Assembly: GCA_937873285.1 (NCBI GenBank)
Contig: CALMNV010000242.1
Span: 1 to 8,512 of the forward strand
From: an uncultured Intrasporangium sp.
GTDB taxonomy: Bacteria; Actinomycetota; Actinomycetes; Actinomycetales; Dermatophilaceae
Direction of reading: 5' to 3'
Length of the DNA stretch: 8,512 nt
Below the pieces are notes generated by a model. It did no database searches. It worked only from the letters and a program-made list of their open reading frames with translations, and was not told where the DNA came from. Numbering within the stretch: position 1 is the stretch's first letter; each line of letters begins with the position of its first letter. Below are positions 1-6,629 of this stretch, one piece after another. The position numbers were made by a program, and so were the translations under genes.

Positions 1-564
1 GGGCCGGCCCTGGCCGACCGGCGGGTCCTCGTCGTCGGCTACGGGCGCATCGGCCAGGCCGTCGCCCGGCGCCTCGCCCCCTTCGAGGTCACCCTGACCG
101 CGGTCGCCAGCCGCCCCCGTGCCGGCGACGACCTCGTCGAGCAGGTGCACGGCATCGACGAGCTGCCCACCCTCGCCGGTGAGGCTGACGTGCTCGTCGT
201 CGTGGTTCCACTTGCCGACGACACCAGGGGTCTGATCGACGCCGACCTGCTTGCCCGGCTTCCGGATGGAGCCGTCGTCGTCAACGTCGCGCGTGGCCCG
301 GTCGTCGACACGGAGGCGCTTGCTGCAGCGTGCGCCACCGGCCGGATCCGCGCCGCCGTCGATGTCACCGACCCCGAGCCCCTGCCGCCGGACCATCCGC
401 TGTGGAGCACCCCGGGCGTGCTCGTCAGCCCCCACGTCGGCGGGGCCACGACCGCGATGGCCCCGCGCGCCAAGGCCCTGCTGCGAGCGCAGGTCGAGGC
501 GCTGCGAGACGGCCGGCCCCTCGCCAACGTCGTCTCCGCCGAAGGGTTGTCGCGCGCGACGTGA
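1..564 (+). CDS. D-2-hydroxyacid dehydrogenase, C-terminal part (5' end outside window)
   Basis: This is an NAD(P)-dependent reductase or dehydrogenase acting on a 2-keto/2-hydroxy acid. It is open from the left edge, so the start and the N-terminal substrate-domain segment are missing; 187 residues are visible. The Rossmann motif GYGRIG is at visible residues 13-18. The family's active-site elements follow: the Arg in NVARG (R98), the Glu in TDPEPLP (E127) and the His in SPHVGG (H145). After the second strand the sequence reads ASRPR, with no acidic residue where NAD-binding members usually carry one. NADP(H) preference is therefore plausible (inference). No ACT domain follows, so it is not a long-form phosphoglycerate dehydrogenase. 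It may be a glyoxylate/hydroxypyruvate reductase-like enzyme, but the substrate cannot be read from the sequence. The propeller gene starts 18 bases downstream, suggesting cotranscription. Confidence 0.9.
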   Translation, partial: GPALADRRVLVVGYGRIGQAVARRLAPFEVTLTAVASRPRAGDDLVEQVHGIDELPTLAGEADVLVVVVPLADDTRGLIDADLLARLPDGAVVVNVARGPVVDTEALAAACATGRIRAAVDVTDPEPLPPDHPLWSTPGVLVSPHVGGATTAMAPRAKALLRAQVEALRDGRPLANVVSAEGLSRAT

Positions 565-582
565 GCGGCAACACTGTCCACC

Positions 583-1665
583 ATGACCGAGACCGTCGTC
601 GCGATCGGCACCCGCAAGGGCCTGTGGCTGGCCCGCAGCGCCGACCGCGAGAGGTGGTCGATGGAGGGACCGCACTTCGTCATGAGCGAGGTCGCCGCGG
701 TCGCGATCGACACCCGGGAGGGGCGCTCGGGCATCCTCGCGGGGGTGAAGTCGTGGCACTGGGGCCCCACCGTGCAGGTCAGCGAGGATGCCGGGCGCAC
801 CTGGACGGAGAGCGCGGAGCGGGCGGTGGCCTTCCCACCGAACACGGGGGCCACCCTCGAGCGGGTGTGGCAGCTGACGCTCGACCCCAATGACGCGGCT
901 GTCGTGTGGGCCGGGGTGGAGCCGCACGCCCTGTTCCGCAGCGAGGACCGGGGGAGCAGCTACCAGCTCGTGCGCGGCCTCTGGGAGCACCCGCACCGAC
1001 CGCAGTGGGAGCCGGGCGGAGGCGGCGGCGCCGTGCACACCATCCTGCCGCAGGCCGGCGACCCGGAGCGGCTGATCGTGGCGATGAGCGCCGGAGGCGT
1101 CTACCGCTCCGGCGATGCCGGCGCCTCGTGGGCCCCGAGCAACCCCGGAATCCGGGCCCCGTACCTGCCGGAGAACGAGTATCCCGAGTTCGGGCAGTGC
1201 GTGCACAAGGTGGCCCGCGGGGCCGGCGAGGGGGAGCTGTTCGCGCAGAGCCACAAGGGCGTCTACCGGTCCGGTGACGACGGGGCCACCTGGCAGTCGA
1301 TCGCCGACGGGCTGCCGACCGACTTCGGCTTCACCATCCTCGCCCACCCCCGACGCGCGGGCGTGGTGTGGGTCGTCCCCGTGACCGACGACCGTGAGCG
1401 GTTCCCGCCGCGGGCCCAGCTGCAGGTCCAGCGCTCCGACGACGCGGGCGCCACCTGGCGGATGCAGGCCGACGGCCTCCCCGCCGGGAGCTACACGTGC
1501 GTGCTGAGGGACGCTGCGGCCCTCGACACGGCCGACCCGGTCGGCCTCTACGTGGGCACCCGCAACGGGGACGTGTTCGCCTCCAGCGACGAGGGCCAGT
1601 CCTTCACGAGGATCGCCACCCAGCTACCCGACGTCCTTGTCGTCCGGGCCGCCCGGCTGCCCTGA
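583..1665 (+). CDS. Cytoplasmic BNR/Asp-box beta-propeller protein (sialidase-like fold)
   Basis: The protein is 360 residues with six Asp-box motifs (S-x-D-x-G-x-[ST]-[WFY]): SEDAGRTW 67-74, SEDRGSSY 120-127, SGDAGASW 176-183, SGDDGATW 230-237, SDDAGATW 285-292 and SSDEGQSF 334-341. They are spaced 49-56 residues apart, as expected for a six-bladed propeller. The N-terminus (VAIGTRKGLWLARS) already forms a blade strand. There is no signal peptide or membrane segment, so it is probably cytoplasmic. I see no convincing sialidase catalytic set, so names such as exo-alpha-sialidase, often given to such proteins, should not be taken as function. A binding or scaffold role is possible. The start at 583 fits the fold, but there is no clear Shine-Dalgarno, only a weak GAGCGG about 14 bases upstream, so coupling to the upstream gene is possible. 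The MoaD-like gene follows after 17 bases. Confidence 0.9.
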   Translation: MTETVVAIGTRKGLWLARSADRERWSMEGPHFVMSEVAAVAIDTREGRSGILAGVKSWHWGPTVQVSEDAGRTWTESAERAVAFPPNTGATLERVWQLTLDPNDAAVVWAGVEPHALFRSEDRGSSYQLVRGLWEHPHRPQWEPGGGGGAVHTILPQAGDPERLIVAMSAGGVYRSGDAGASWAPSNPGIRAPYLPENEYPEFGQCVHKVARGAGEGELFAQSHKGVYRSGDDGATWQSIADGLPTDFGFTILAHPRRAGVVWVVPVTDDRERFPPRAQLQVQRSDDAGATWRMQADGLPAGSYTCVLRDAAALDTADPVGLYVGTRNGDVFASSDEGQSFTRIATQLPDVLVVRAARLP

Positions 1666-1682
1666 GCGGCGAGGAGCGTCGT

Positions 1683-1976
1683 ATGCCGTCGAGCCCCATC
1701 CGCGTCATCCTGCCGGGCCTGCTGCGGGACCTCGCTGGCGGTGTGGGCGAGATCGAGGTGACCGACCCGGCGCCGTTGACGGTGGCGGACGTGCTCGACC
1801 GGGCCTTCTCCGTGCACCGCATCCTCGAGGGCAAGGTGCGGGACGAGCAGGGCAGGATCCGCCAGCACGTCAAGGTGTTCGTCAATGGTGAGGACGCGAC
1901 CCGGACCGCCGGGACCGCCACCGCCGTGCCGGCCGGAGCCCGCGTCCACATCGTCAACGCCATCTCCGGCGGCTGA
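1683..1976 (+). CDS. MoaD/ThiS/CysO-type ubiquitin-like sulfur-carrier protein
   Basis: This 97-residue protein has a beta-grasp fold of the sulfur-carrier type. It opens with a strand (IRVILPGLLRDLAGG, residues 6-20), has the characteristic HVKVFVNGEDATR segment at 62-74, and ends in VHIVNAISGG. The free C-terminal Gly-Gly is what E1-like enzymes adenylate and convert to a thiocarboxylate in MoaD, ThiS and CysO. The RIRQHVKVFVNGED region is closer in style to mycobacterial CysO than to classical MoaD (from memory of the family). The start is fixed by GAGGAG at 1671-1676, six bases before ATG. The frame is open back to 1497, but that stretch lies inside the propeller gene. No MoaE, ThiG, CysM, Mec protease or E1 enzyme lies nearby, so the pathway is unknown. 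The preceding propeller gene is the likely functional partner (inference). Confidence 0.88.
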   Translation: MPSSPIRVILPGLLRDLAGGVGEIEVTDPAPLTVADVLDRAFSVHRILEGKVRDEQGRIRQHVKVFVNGEDATRTAGTATAVPAGARVHIVNAISGG

Positions 1977-2075
1977 GCCGGGGCGGCCGGCTTGCGGCGG
2001 GCGGGGCTGCCCGGCGCCCGGCGCCGTGGTTTGCCCAAGGTCGTCCCAAGGACCATGGGTCACGCTGCCGCCATG

Positions 2076-2114
2076 GGGCCGCCGGTGCTCACCCCCCACA
2101 GGCGCCGGCGGCCC
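2076..2114. terminator. Perfect 10-bp inverted repeat between convergent genes, possible bidirectional terminator
   Basis: GGGCCGCCGG at 2076-2085 is perfectly complementary to CCGGCGGCCC at 2105-2114, with a 19-base loop. It lies between the stop of the MoaD-like gene (1976) and the stop of the convergent response regulator (2138), where a shared terminator is expected. There is no T-run on either side and the loop is long, so the termination role is inferred from position. The rest of the 1977-2135 gap shows no gene. Confidence 0.45.
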
Positions 2115-2135
2115 TTGCGTGGGGCGTGGGGTGGG

Positions 2136-2822
2136 TCAGCCTCGTTGGTGCACGTGAATGAGACCCTGCCGCATCGCCGTGACGACCGCTTCGAGCTGGG
2201 TGTGCGCGTTGAGCTTCGCGAGCAGGCTCTTGACATGGCCCCGCGTGGTCAGCAGCGAGATGCCGAGCGACCGGGCGATCGCCGCGACGTCGAGACCCTG
2301 GGCGAGCAGCTCCAGCACCTCCCGCTCCCGGGCGGTGAGGCCGGCATACGGGCCGCGATGCTGGGTCGATGCGACCAGGCCGCGCAGCAGCGTCGGGTGC
2401 ACGGCGAATCCCTCTCGGGACGCCGAGCGCAGCGCCTCCATGAGCTCGTCGAGCGACCCGTCCTTGGGCAGCAGCGCGCACGCCCCTGCGTCAGCGGCAC
2501 GTCGCAGCAACTCGTGGTCGACGAAGGCGGTGAGGACGACGACGCGGATGCCGGGATACCGCTCGACGAGCGTCGCGGTGGCCTCGATGCCGTCGCCGTC
2601 CTGCAGGCGCACGTCCATGACCACGGCGTCGGGCCGGGTCGCGGCCGCCAGGGCCAACGCCTCCCGCGTGCCGTGTGCCGCCCCCACGCAGTCCATTCCC
2701 GGCTCGGCCGCCACCGCGAACGAGATGGCGTCGGCCACGGTGCGATGGTCGTCGACCACGAGCACGCGAAGGACGTCCGGCGGGCGCGTGCCCATGCCCT
2801 CAGTGCCAGAACCCATGCCCAT
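2136..2822 (-). CDS. NarL/FixJ-family response regulator (REC + LuxR-type HTH), no kinase nearby
   Basis: This is a DNA-binding response regulator of 228 residues from the start chosen. The receiver domain is at about 17-135, with acidic pair D24-D25 in LVVDDH, phosphoacceptor D70 in VVMDVRLQDGDG, switch T98 and conserved K120 in LLPKDGS. A LuxR-type helix-turn-helix lies at about 161-222 (GLTAREREVLELLAQGLDVAAI, then TTRGHVKSLLAKLN). All phosphorylation residues are present, so it should be a functional two-component output. The frame stays open upstream to 3203, but that part has no domain and overlaps the divergent gene. Candidate ATGs are at 2822, 2816 and 2795. The G-run at 2823-2828 touches the 2822 ATG and lies six bases ahead of the 2816 ATG, so 2816 is an equally good start. 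No histidine kinase is adjacent, so its signal is unknown. It is divergent from the SARP-type gene. Confidence 0.9.
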   Translation of the reverse strand: MGMGSGTEGMGTRPPDVLRVLVVDDHRTVADAISFAVAAEPGMDCVGAAHGTREALALAAATRPDAVVMDVRLQDGDGIEATATLVERYPGIRVVVLTAFVDHELLRRAADAGACALLPKDGSLDELMEALRSASREGFAVHPTLLRGLVASTQHRGPYAGLTAREREVLELLAQGLDVAAIARSLGISLLTTRGHVKSLLAKLNAHTQLEAVVTAMRQGLIHVHQRG

Positions 2823-2982
2823 CCCCCCGCAAAGCGCCTCTCCCCCAGCCAGTATCACGGCATCCCGGCGTCCGCACGCGAAAATCACCCCCAATTCTCG
2901 GTGCGCACAACCCCGACGGTGGAGGATCACAAGCCGGCGGCCGGGCGCGAAGATCAAGGTGTTCTCTGAGGGGGGAATCATC
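2823..2982. promoter_or_regulatory. Divergent control region between the response regulator and SARP-type genes
   Basis: This 160-bp stretch separates two divergent regulator genes and must hold both promoters. It is visibly less GC-rich than its surroundings, with AT-containing patches near 2851-2858, 2881-2898 and 2951-2965. A possible minus-strand -10 (TGATAC, complement of 2852-2857) lies about 30 bases before the response-regulator start, but no good -35 is visible. On the plus strand GAGGGGGG at 2968-2975 is the SARP gene's ribosome site. The pentamer ATCAC recurs at 2854, 2884 and 2926, with ATCAA at 2953, but spacing is irregular. Exact promoter positions are not determinable by eye. 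Confidence 0.5.
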
Positions 2983-3978
2983 ATGAACACCGCGACGTCG
3001 CCTTCGTCCTGTCTGTCCGTCAGGTTGTGTGGGGGCCTGCTCGTCAGCTCTGCAAGGGGATCGCTGGGTCCTCGCCAGCTCGGTGGGGCCAAGCCACGCC
3101 AGCTGCTCACCGCCCTGCTGCTGCATGCGGGCAGCCCGGTCTCCAAGAGCCGGCTCATCGAGCTGCTCTGGAGCAGCGCGGCGCCGGCGGGCGCCACCGC
3201 CACGCTGGAGGCCTACGTCAGCGTCCTGCGCAAGCGGATCGAGGCGCTCGCTCCAGGGCGCCCGAGCGCCATCGCGACGGTCCCGGGCGGCTACCGGTGG
3301 AACGTCGACGAGGCGCAAGTCGACGTCGTCACGTTCGAGCGGCTGGTGGCCTCGGCTCGCGCCGGGCGGGACTCGGCGAGGACGTCGCTTCCCGCGTATG
3401 CCGCCGCGCTGTCCGTCGTTTCCCGCCGCGTCCACGACGACGAGGAGGACCTGCCGTGGATGCGCGAGTGGCGCCAGGGACACGAGAGCCGGGTCCTGCG
3501 CGTGCTCGTCGAAGCCGCCGAGGTCGCGCTCGAGGTGGGTGACCACCAGCGGGCTGAGGTCTGGGCCCGCCAGGCGCTCGACGAGGACGCGCTCCTCGAG
3601 CCCGCCTGGCTGGTGCGGTTGCGGTCGCTCGAGCTGCGGGGGCAGCACGTCGAGGGCCTGCGCGCGTACGAGACCTGCCGTCAGCTCTTTGCCACCGAGC
3701 TGGGGTGCGCCCCCGGCCCAGTGCTCCGAGACGCCTTCAACCGCCTGCTGAGCGGGACCGGTGAGCTTCGAGGCGACGACCTCGGGGAGCTCGTGCATGC
3801 CGTGGTGCGCATGCATGCGAGCCTGTCCGACATGAGCCTGCCGGTCGAGGCCGGCGCTCGGGGAGAGACACGACAGGACCGGGCTTCGGGGGGCCTGGCG
3901 GACGACTACACGCGGCTCGGCAGGCTGCTGACCGCCGTGTCGTCGCAGCTGATGCCGGGCGCGCCGGCACCCGCCTGA
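2983..3978 (+). CDS. SARP-like transcriptional regulator (winged helix + BTAD)
   Basis: This 331-residue protein is probably a transcription activator of the AfsR/SARP class, DNA-binding and cytoplasmic. An OmpR-type winged helix spans about 12-107 (KPRQLLTALLLHAGSPVSKS, then recognition-helix region TLEAYVSVLRKRIEAL, then the wing VPGGYRW at 100-106). A bacterial transcriptional activation domain made of TPR-like helices follows at about 114-258, beginning DVVTFERLVASAR and closing with ELGCAPGPVLRDAFNRLL. Residues 259-331 form an unassigned tail. It lacks the NB-ARC ATPase of full-length AfsR, so it belongs to the small SARP class. GAGGGGGG at 2968-2975, seven bases before the ATG, supports the start; the frame is open upstream, but only as antisense of the divergent response regulator. 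Small SARPs often control secondary-metabolite clusters, but none is in view, so its target is unknown. GC-rich hairpins follow its stop. Confidence 0.88.
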   Translation: MNTATSPSSCLSVRLCGGLLVSSARGSLGPRQLGGAKPRQLLTALLLHAGSPVSKSRLIELLWSSAAPAGATATLEAYVSVLRKRIEALAPGRPSAIATVPGGYRWNVDEAQVDVVTFERLVASARAGRDSARTSLPAYAAALSVVSRRVHDDEEDLPWMREWRQGHESRVLRVLVEAAEVALEVGDHQRAEVWARQALDEDALLEPAWLVRLRSLELRGQHVEGLRAYETCRQLFATELGCAPGPVLRDAFNRLLSGTGELRGDDLGELVHAVVRMHASLSDMSLPVEAGARGETRQDRASGGLADDYTRLGRLLTAVSSQLMPGAPAPA

Positions 3979-4021
3979 GCGTTGTGGTGGACGGGGCGAG
4001 CGTGGTGGGCGGCTGAGTCGG

Positions 4022-4109
4022 GCCGGGCGCGACTTGCGCCCGGCGGGGGAGCCGGACGACGAGCGTCCGGCGGGGGGTCAGGGCCCGGCCCGCGTGAGCA
4101 GGCCGGGCC
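4022..4109 (+). other. Cluster of three consecutive perfect GC-rich hairpins downstream of the SARP gene
   Basis: Hairpin 1: GCCGGGCGC 4022-4030 pairs with GCGCCCGGC 4036-4044 (9 bp, 5-base loop). Hairpin 2: GCCGGACG 4051-4058 pairs with CGTCCGGC 4064-4071 (8 bp, 5-base loop). Hairpin 3: GGCCCGGCC 4082-4090 pairs with GGCCGGGCC 4101-4109 (9 bp, 10-base loop). Hairpins 1 and 2 look like copies of one unit, each followed by a G-run (GGGGGA, GGGGGG). The cluster starts 43 bases after the SARP stop, so transcription termination is the simplest role. There is no T-tract after any stem. A structured RNA is an alternative. Confidence 0.5.
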
Positions 4110-4164
4110 ACACCCGTCCCTCGATCGCAACGAAAGGGGTGCAGCCGAGCACGGGAGGGGCGCC

Positions 4165-4275
4165 ATGCGCCCTCGTCGGTCGGCAGATCGACGCGAGGCG
4201 ACGCCTGCAGACCTGTGGGCGAGCTGTGGCGAGGGGTGGCACCAGCCCGCGCGCGGGAGGATGCTCGACCCATGA
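4165..4275 (+). CDS. Possible 36-codon leader ORF overlapping the sixA start
   Basis: ATG at 4165 follows GGAGG (4154-4158) with six bases of spacing, a better ribosome site than that of sixA itself. The 36-residue product begins MRPRRSADRR, ends GRMLDP, is Arg-rich at the N-terminus and matches no family I recognise. Its stop TGA (4273-4275) overlaps the sixA ATG (4272-4274) as ATGA, the classical coupling arrangement. The start codon lies at the tip of a 6-bp hairpin (GGGCGC 4158-4163 with GCGCCC 4167-4172) that also partly covers the ribosome site. Against it: nine of 36 codons end in A or T, more than in the neighbouring genes, so it may be non-coding leader sequence. It could be a translated leader that controls sixA expression. 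Confidence 0.25.
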   Translation: MRPRRSADRREATPADLWASCGEGWHQPARGRMLDP

Positions 4276-4802
4276 GCAAGGCAGCAGGGGAGAAGACCCT
4301 CGTCCTCATGCGTCACTCGAAGGCTGCCCAGGGTCTGGGTGGACCGGACCACGACCGGCGGCTGACCGAGCGCGGGCATCGAGATGCCGAGTCGGCCGGT
4401 GCGTGGTTGCGCGAGCAGGGCCTCGTGCCCGACCTCGTCATCTGCTCGACCGCGGTGCGGACCCGGCAGACGTGGGACGCGGCCTGCCATGGCGGCGCCC
4501 AGGCGGAGTTCGTCGAGTTCCGCAAGAAGGTCTATCACGGCGACGCCGGTGAGGTGCTGGAGACGATCCGCGAGGATGGGGCCGACATGTCGACGATCCT
4601 CGTCGTCGGACACAACCCCGCGATGGCGGAGCTGACCAGCCTGCTGGCCGACGGCGAGGGCTCGTCGGAGGCGCACGAGGCGCTCTCCGCCGGCTTCGCC
4701 ACCACGGGCCTGGCGGTGCTGAAGTGCACGGCGGATTGGGCCGCGCTGGAGCCGGGCGGGTGTGAGCTGCTCCGCTTCCACGTCTCCCGGGACCCGCAGT
4801 GA
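4272..4802 (+). CDS. sixA: SixA-type phosphohistidine phosphatase (histidine phosphatase superfamily)
   Basis: The 176-residue protein is a small single-domain member of the histidine phosphatase superfamily and should be cytoplasmic. The catalytic motif is RHSKA (R14, H15) right after the first strand (TLVLMRHSKA). DHDRRLTERGHRDAESAG at 26-43 matches the SixA-type second motif. STAVRTRQTW at 59-68 supplies the next conserved arginines, and VVGHNPAM at 111-118 holds the second catalytic His (H114). The length fits the short SixA branch rather than phosphoglycerate mutase. E. coli SixA dephosphorylates phosphohistidine on phosphotransfer proteins; the substrate here is unknown, and a general phosphatase is possible. 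GGGAGG at 4255-4260 is 11 bases from the ATG, rather far, and the frame also has a GTG at 4215. I prefer 4272, because homologs begin just before the first strand. ilvD follows after 42 bases. Confidence 0.85.
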   Translation: MSKAAGEKTLVLMRHSKAAQGLGGPDHDRRLTERGHRDAESAGAWLREQGLVPDLVICSTAVRTRQTWDAACHGGAQAEFVEFRKKVYHGDAGEVLETIREDGADMSTILVVGHNPAMAELTSLLADGEGSSEAHEALSAGFATTGLAVLKCTADWAALEPGGCELLRFHVSRDPQ

Positions 4803-4832
4803 GACGCCCCGTCTGAGCACCGGACGCGGCCC

Positions 4833-4838
4833 TATGCT
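4833..4838 (+). promoter_or_regulatory. Candidate -10 element of a leaderless ilvD promoter
   Basis: TATGCT matches the actinobacterial TAnnnT -10 pattern and ends exactly six bases before the ilvD ATG at 4845. Transcription would then begin at or next to the A of the start codon. No Shine-Dalgarno sequence precedes that ATG. No convincing -35 is visible 16-18 bases upstream, which is common in actinobacterial promoters. Confidence 0.45.
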
Positions 4839-4844
4839 GCTGCG

Positions 4845-6545
4845 ATGACCGACGCGCCGGACCTCAAGCCCCGCAGCCGTGCTGTCACCGACGGCTTGGA
4901 GAGGACCGCCGCCCGGGGGATGCTCCGCGCCGTGGGCCTGCGCGACGAGGACTTCGCCAAGCCGCAGATCGGCGTGGCGAGCTCATGGAACGAGATCACG
5001 CCGTGCAACCTGTCCCTCGACCGGCTGGCCAAGGCCGTCAAGGAGGGCGTCCACGCGGCGGGGGGCTACCCGCTCGAGTTCGGCACGATCTCGGTCTCCG
5101 ACGGCATCTCCATGGGCCACGAGGGCATGCACTTCTCCCTGGTCAGCCGCGAGGTCATCGCCGACTCCGTGGAGACGGTGATGTGCGCCGAGGCGCTCGA
5201 CGGCTCGGTCCTCCTCGCTGGTTGCGACAAGTCCCTGCCGGGGATGCTCATGGCCGCGGCCCGGCTCAACCTCTCGTCCGTGTTCCTGTATGCCGGGTCG
5301 ACGCTCCCCGGTGTCGCGCGTCTCTCCGACGGCTCGGAGCGGGTGGTGACGATCATCGACGCCTTCGAGGCCGTCGGCGCCGCCACCGCCGGGCGAATGA
5401 GCCTGGCCGACGTCGACGCCATCGAGCGTGCGGTGTGTCCGGGCGAGGGAGCCTGTGGGGGGATGTACACCGCGAACACCATGGCGTCGGTCGCCGAGGC
5501 CCTGGGCATGTCCCTGCCGGGCTCGGCGGCCCCGCCCGCACCCGACAGCCGTCGCGACGACTTCGCCCGCCGCTCCGGTGAGGCCGTGGTGGGATTGCTG
5601 CGCAACGGGATCCGTGCCCGCGACATCATGACGAGGGAGGCGTTCGAGAACGCCATCGCGGTCGTCATGGCGTTCGGCGGGTCCACGAACGCGGTGCTGC
5701 ACCTGCTGGCGATCGCCCACGAGGCGGACGTCGCGCTGTCCATCGAGGACTTCTCCCGCATCGGCGCCACGGTGCCGCACCTTGCCGACGTCAAGCCCTT
5801 CGGGCGCTTCGTCATGACCGACGTCGACCAGGTGGGCGGGGTGCCGGTCGTGCTCAAGGCGCTCCTCGACGCTGGGCTGCTGCACGGCGACTGCCTCACC
5901 GTGACGGGACGCACCATGGCGCAGAACCTTGCGGACATCGACCCGCCGGAGGGCGACGGCCGGGGCGTGCGGGCGCTGCGGGACCCGATCCACCGCACCG
6001 GTGGCCTCACGATCCTCAAGGGGTCGCTGGCGCCGGAGGGGGCGGTGGTCAAGACGGCCGGCTTCGACGAGTCCGTGTTCGAGGGCACTGCGCGGGTCTT
6101 CGACGGCGAGCGCGCCGCCATGGACGCGGTCGAGGACGGCTCCCTCGCGAAGAACGACGTCGTGGTGATTCGCTACGAGGGTCCCAAGGGTGGTCCCGGC
6201 ATGCGGGAGATGCTCGCCGTGACGGGCGCGATCAAGGGCGCCGGCCTCGGCAGGGACGTGCTGCTGCTCACCGACGGTCGGTTCTCCGGAGGCACGACGG
6301 GCCTGTGCGTCGGTCACGTGGCCCCGGAGGCAGTGGACGACGGCCCGATCGCGTTCGTCCGCGACGGCGACCGCATCCGCCTCGACGTCTCGGCCGGCCG
6401 GCTCGACCTCCTCGTCGACGACGAGGAGCTGGCGCGGCGACGCGCTGCGGGTGTCACGCACCCGGAGCCGCGCTACACGCGGGGAGTGCTCGCCAAGTAT
6501 CGCAAGCTCGTCGGCAGCGCCAGCGGCGGCGCGGTCTGCGGCTGA
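4845..6545 (+). CDS. ilvD: Dihydroxy-acid dehydratase (branched-chain amino acid biosynthesis)
   Basis: The enzyme converts 2,3-dihydroxy-3-methylbutanoate to 3-methyl-2-oxobutanoate, and the methylpentanoate homolog in the isoleucine branch. It is a cytoplasmic Fe-S enzyme of 566 residues, complete and of normal length for the shorter bacterial class. The N-terminus ([21 protein letters not shown]) is typical. Cluster cysteines are C54 in TPCN, C127 in GCDKSLPGM and C204 in [25 protein letters not shown] carries the metal-binding Asp (D86), and K129 is the lysine that is carbamylated in this family. The second signature, [18 protein letters not shown], contains S481, the proposed catalytic base. 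Whether the cluster is 2Fe-2S or 4Fe-4S cannot be read from the sequence. The start at 4845 lacks a ribosome site but follows a -10-like element closely, suggesting a leaderless message. No other ilv gene is adjacent. Confidence 0.97.
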   Translation: MTDAPDLKPRSRAVTDGLERTAARGMLRAVGLRDEDFAKPQIGVASSWNEITPCNLSLDRLAKAVKEGVHAAGGYPLEFGTISVSDGISMGHEGMHFSLVSREVIADSVETVMCAEALDGSVLLAGCDKSLPGMLMAAARLNLSSVFLYAGSTLPGVARLSDGSERVVTIIDAFEAVGAATAGRMSLADVDAIERAVCPGEGACGGMYTANTMASVAEALGMSLPGSAAPPAPDSRRDDFARRSGEAVVGLLRNGIRARDIMTREAFENAIAVVMAFGGSTNAVLHLLAIAHEADVALSIEDFSRIGATVPHLADVKPFGRFVMTDVDQVGGVPVVLKALLDAGLLHGDCLTVTGRTMAQNLADIDPPEGDGRGVRALRDPIHRTGGLTILKGSLAPEGAVVKTAGFDESVFEGTARVFDGERAAMDAVEDGSLAKNDVVVIRYEGPKGGPGMREMLAVTGAIKGAGLGRDVLLLTDGRFSGGTTGLCVGHVAPEAVDDGPIAFVRDGDRIRLDVSAGRLDLLVDDEELARRRAAGVTHPEPRYTRGVLAKYRKLVGSASGGAVCG

Positions 6546-6629
6546 CCCCGGGAGTCGCGTTCTCCGGTCATTCACCTGCCGGCCACGCGGTGACGCACCG
6601 GTCGTCGTCTGCGCAGTCGAGATTGGGAC

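Noticed and set aside
39..890. 283-codon minus-strand frame opposite the dehydrogenase and propeller genes
   Set aside because: It is Ser/Arg/Thr-rich shadow sequence of two convincing plus-strand genes, with no motif.
583..1665. Calling the propeller protein an exported exo-alpha-sialidase
   Set aside because: Asp boxes occur in many propellers. There is no signal peptide and I could not identify a sialidase catalytic residue set.
1968..2010. Resemblance between 1968-2010 and 4008-4050 (both GGCGGCTGAGYCGGG, then CTTGCG and a G-rich tail)
   Set aside because: Alignment needs gaps, the sequence is low-complexity G/C, and the first copy is partly the required GG-stop of the sulfur-carrier gene. 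It is most likely coincidence, though a genome-wide repeat search would settle it.
2158..2982. Upstream in-frame extension of the SARP-type protein (606 codons in total)
   Set aside because: The extension is antisense to the response regulator and reads as low-complexity Ser/Arg/Ala sequence. The start at 2983 has a strong ribosome site and begins just before the winged-helix domain.
2823..3203. N-terminal extension of the response regulator (to 355 codons)
   Set aside because: No domain lies upstream of the receiver, and the extension covers the divergent promoter region and overlaps the SARP-type gene.
3972..4016. Short frame ending in VVGG-stop just after the SARP stop, resembling a diglycine carrier tail
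   Set aside because: Only about 15 codons are plausible, there is no start or ribosome site and no beta-grasp core. Gly-Gly codons are common at this base composition.
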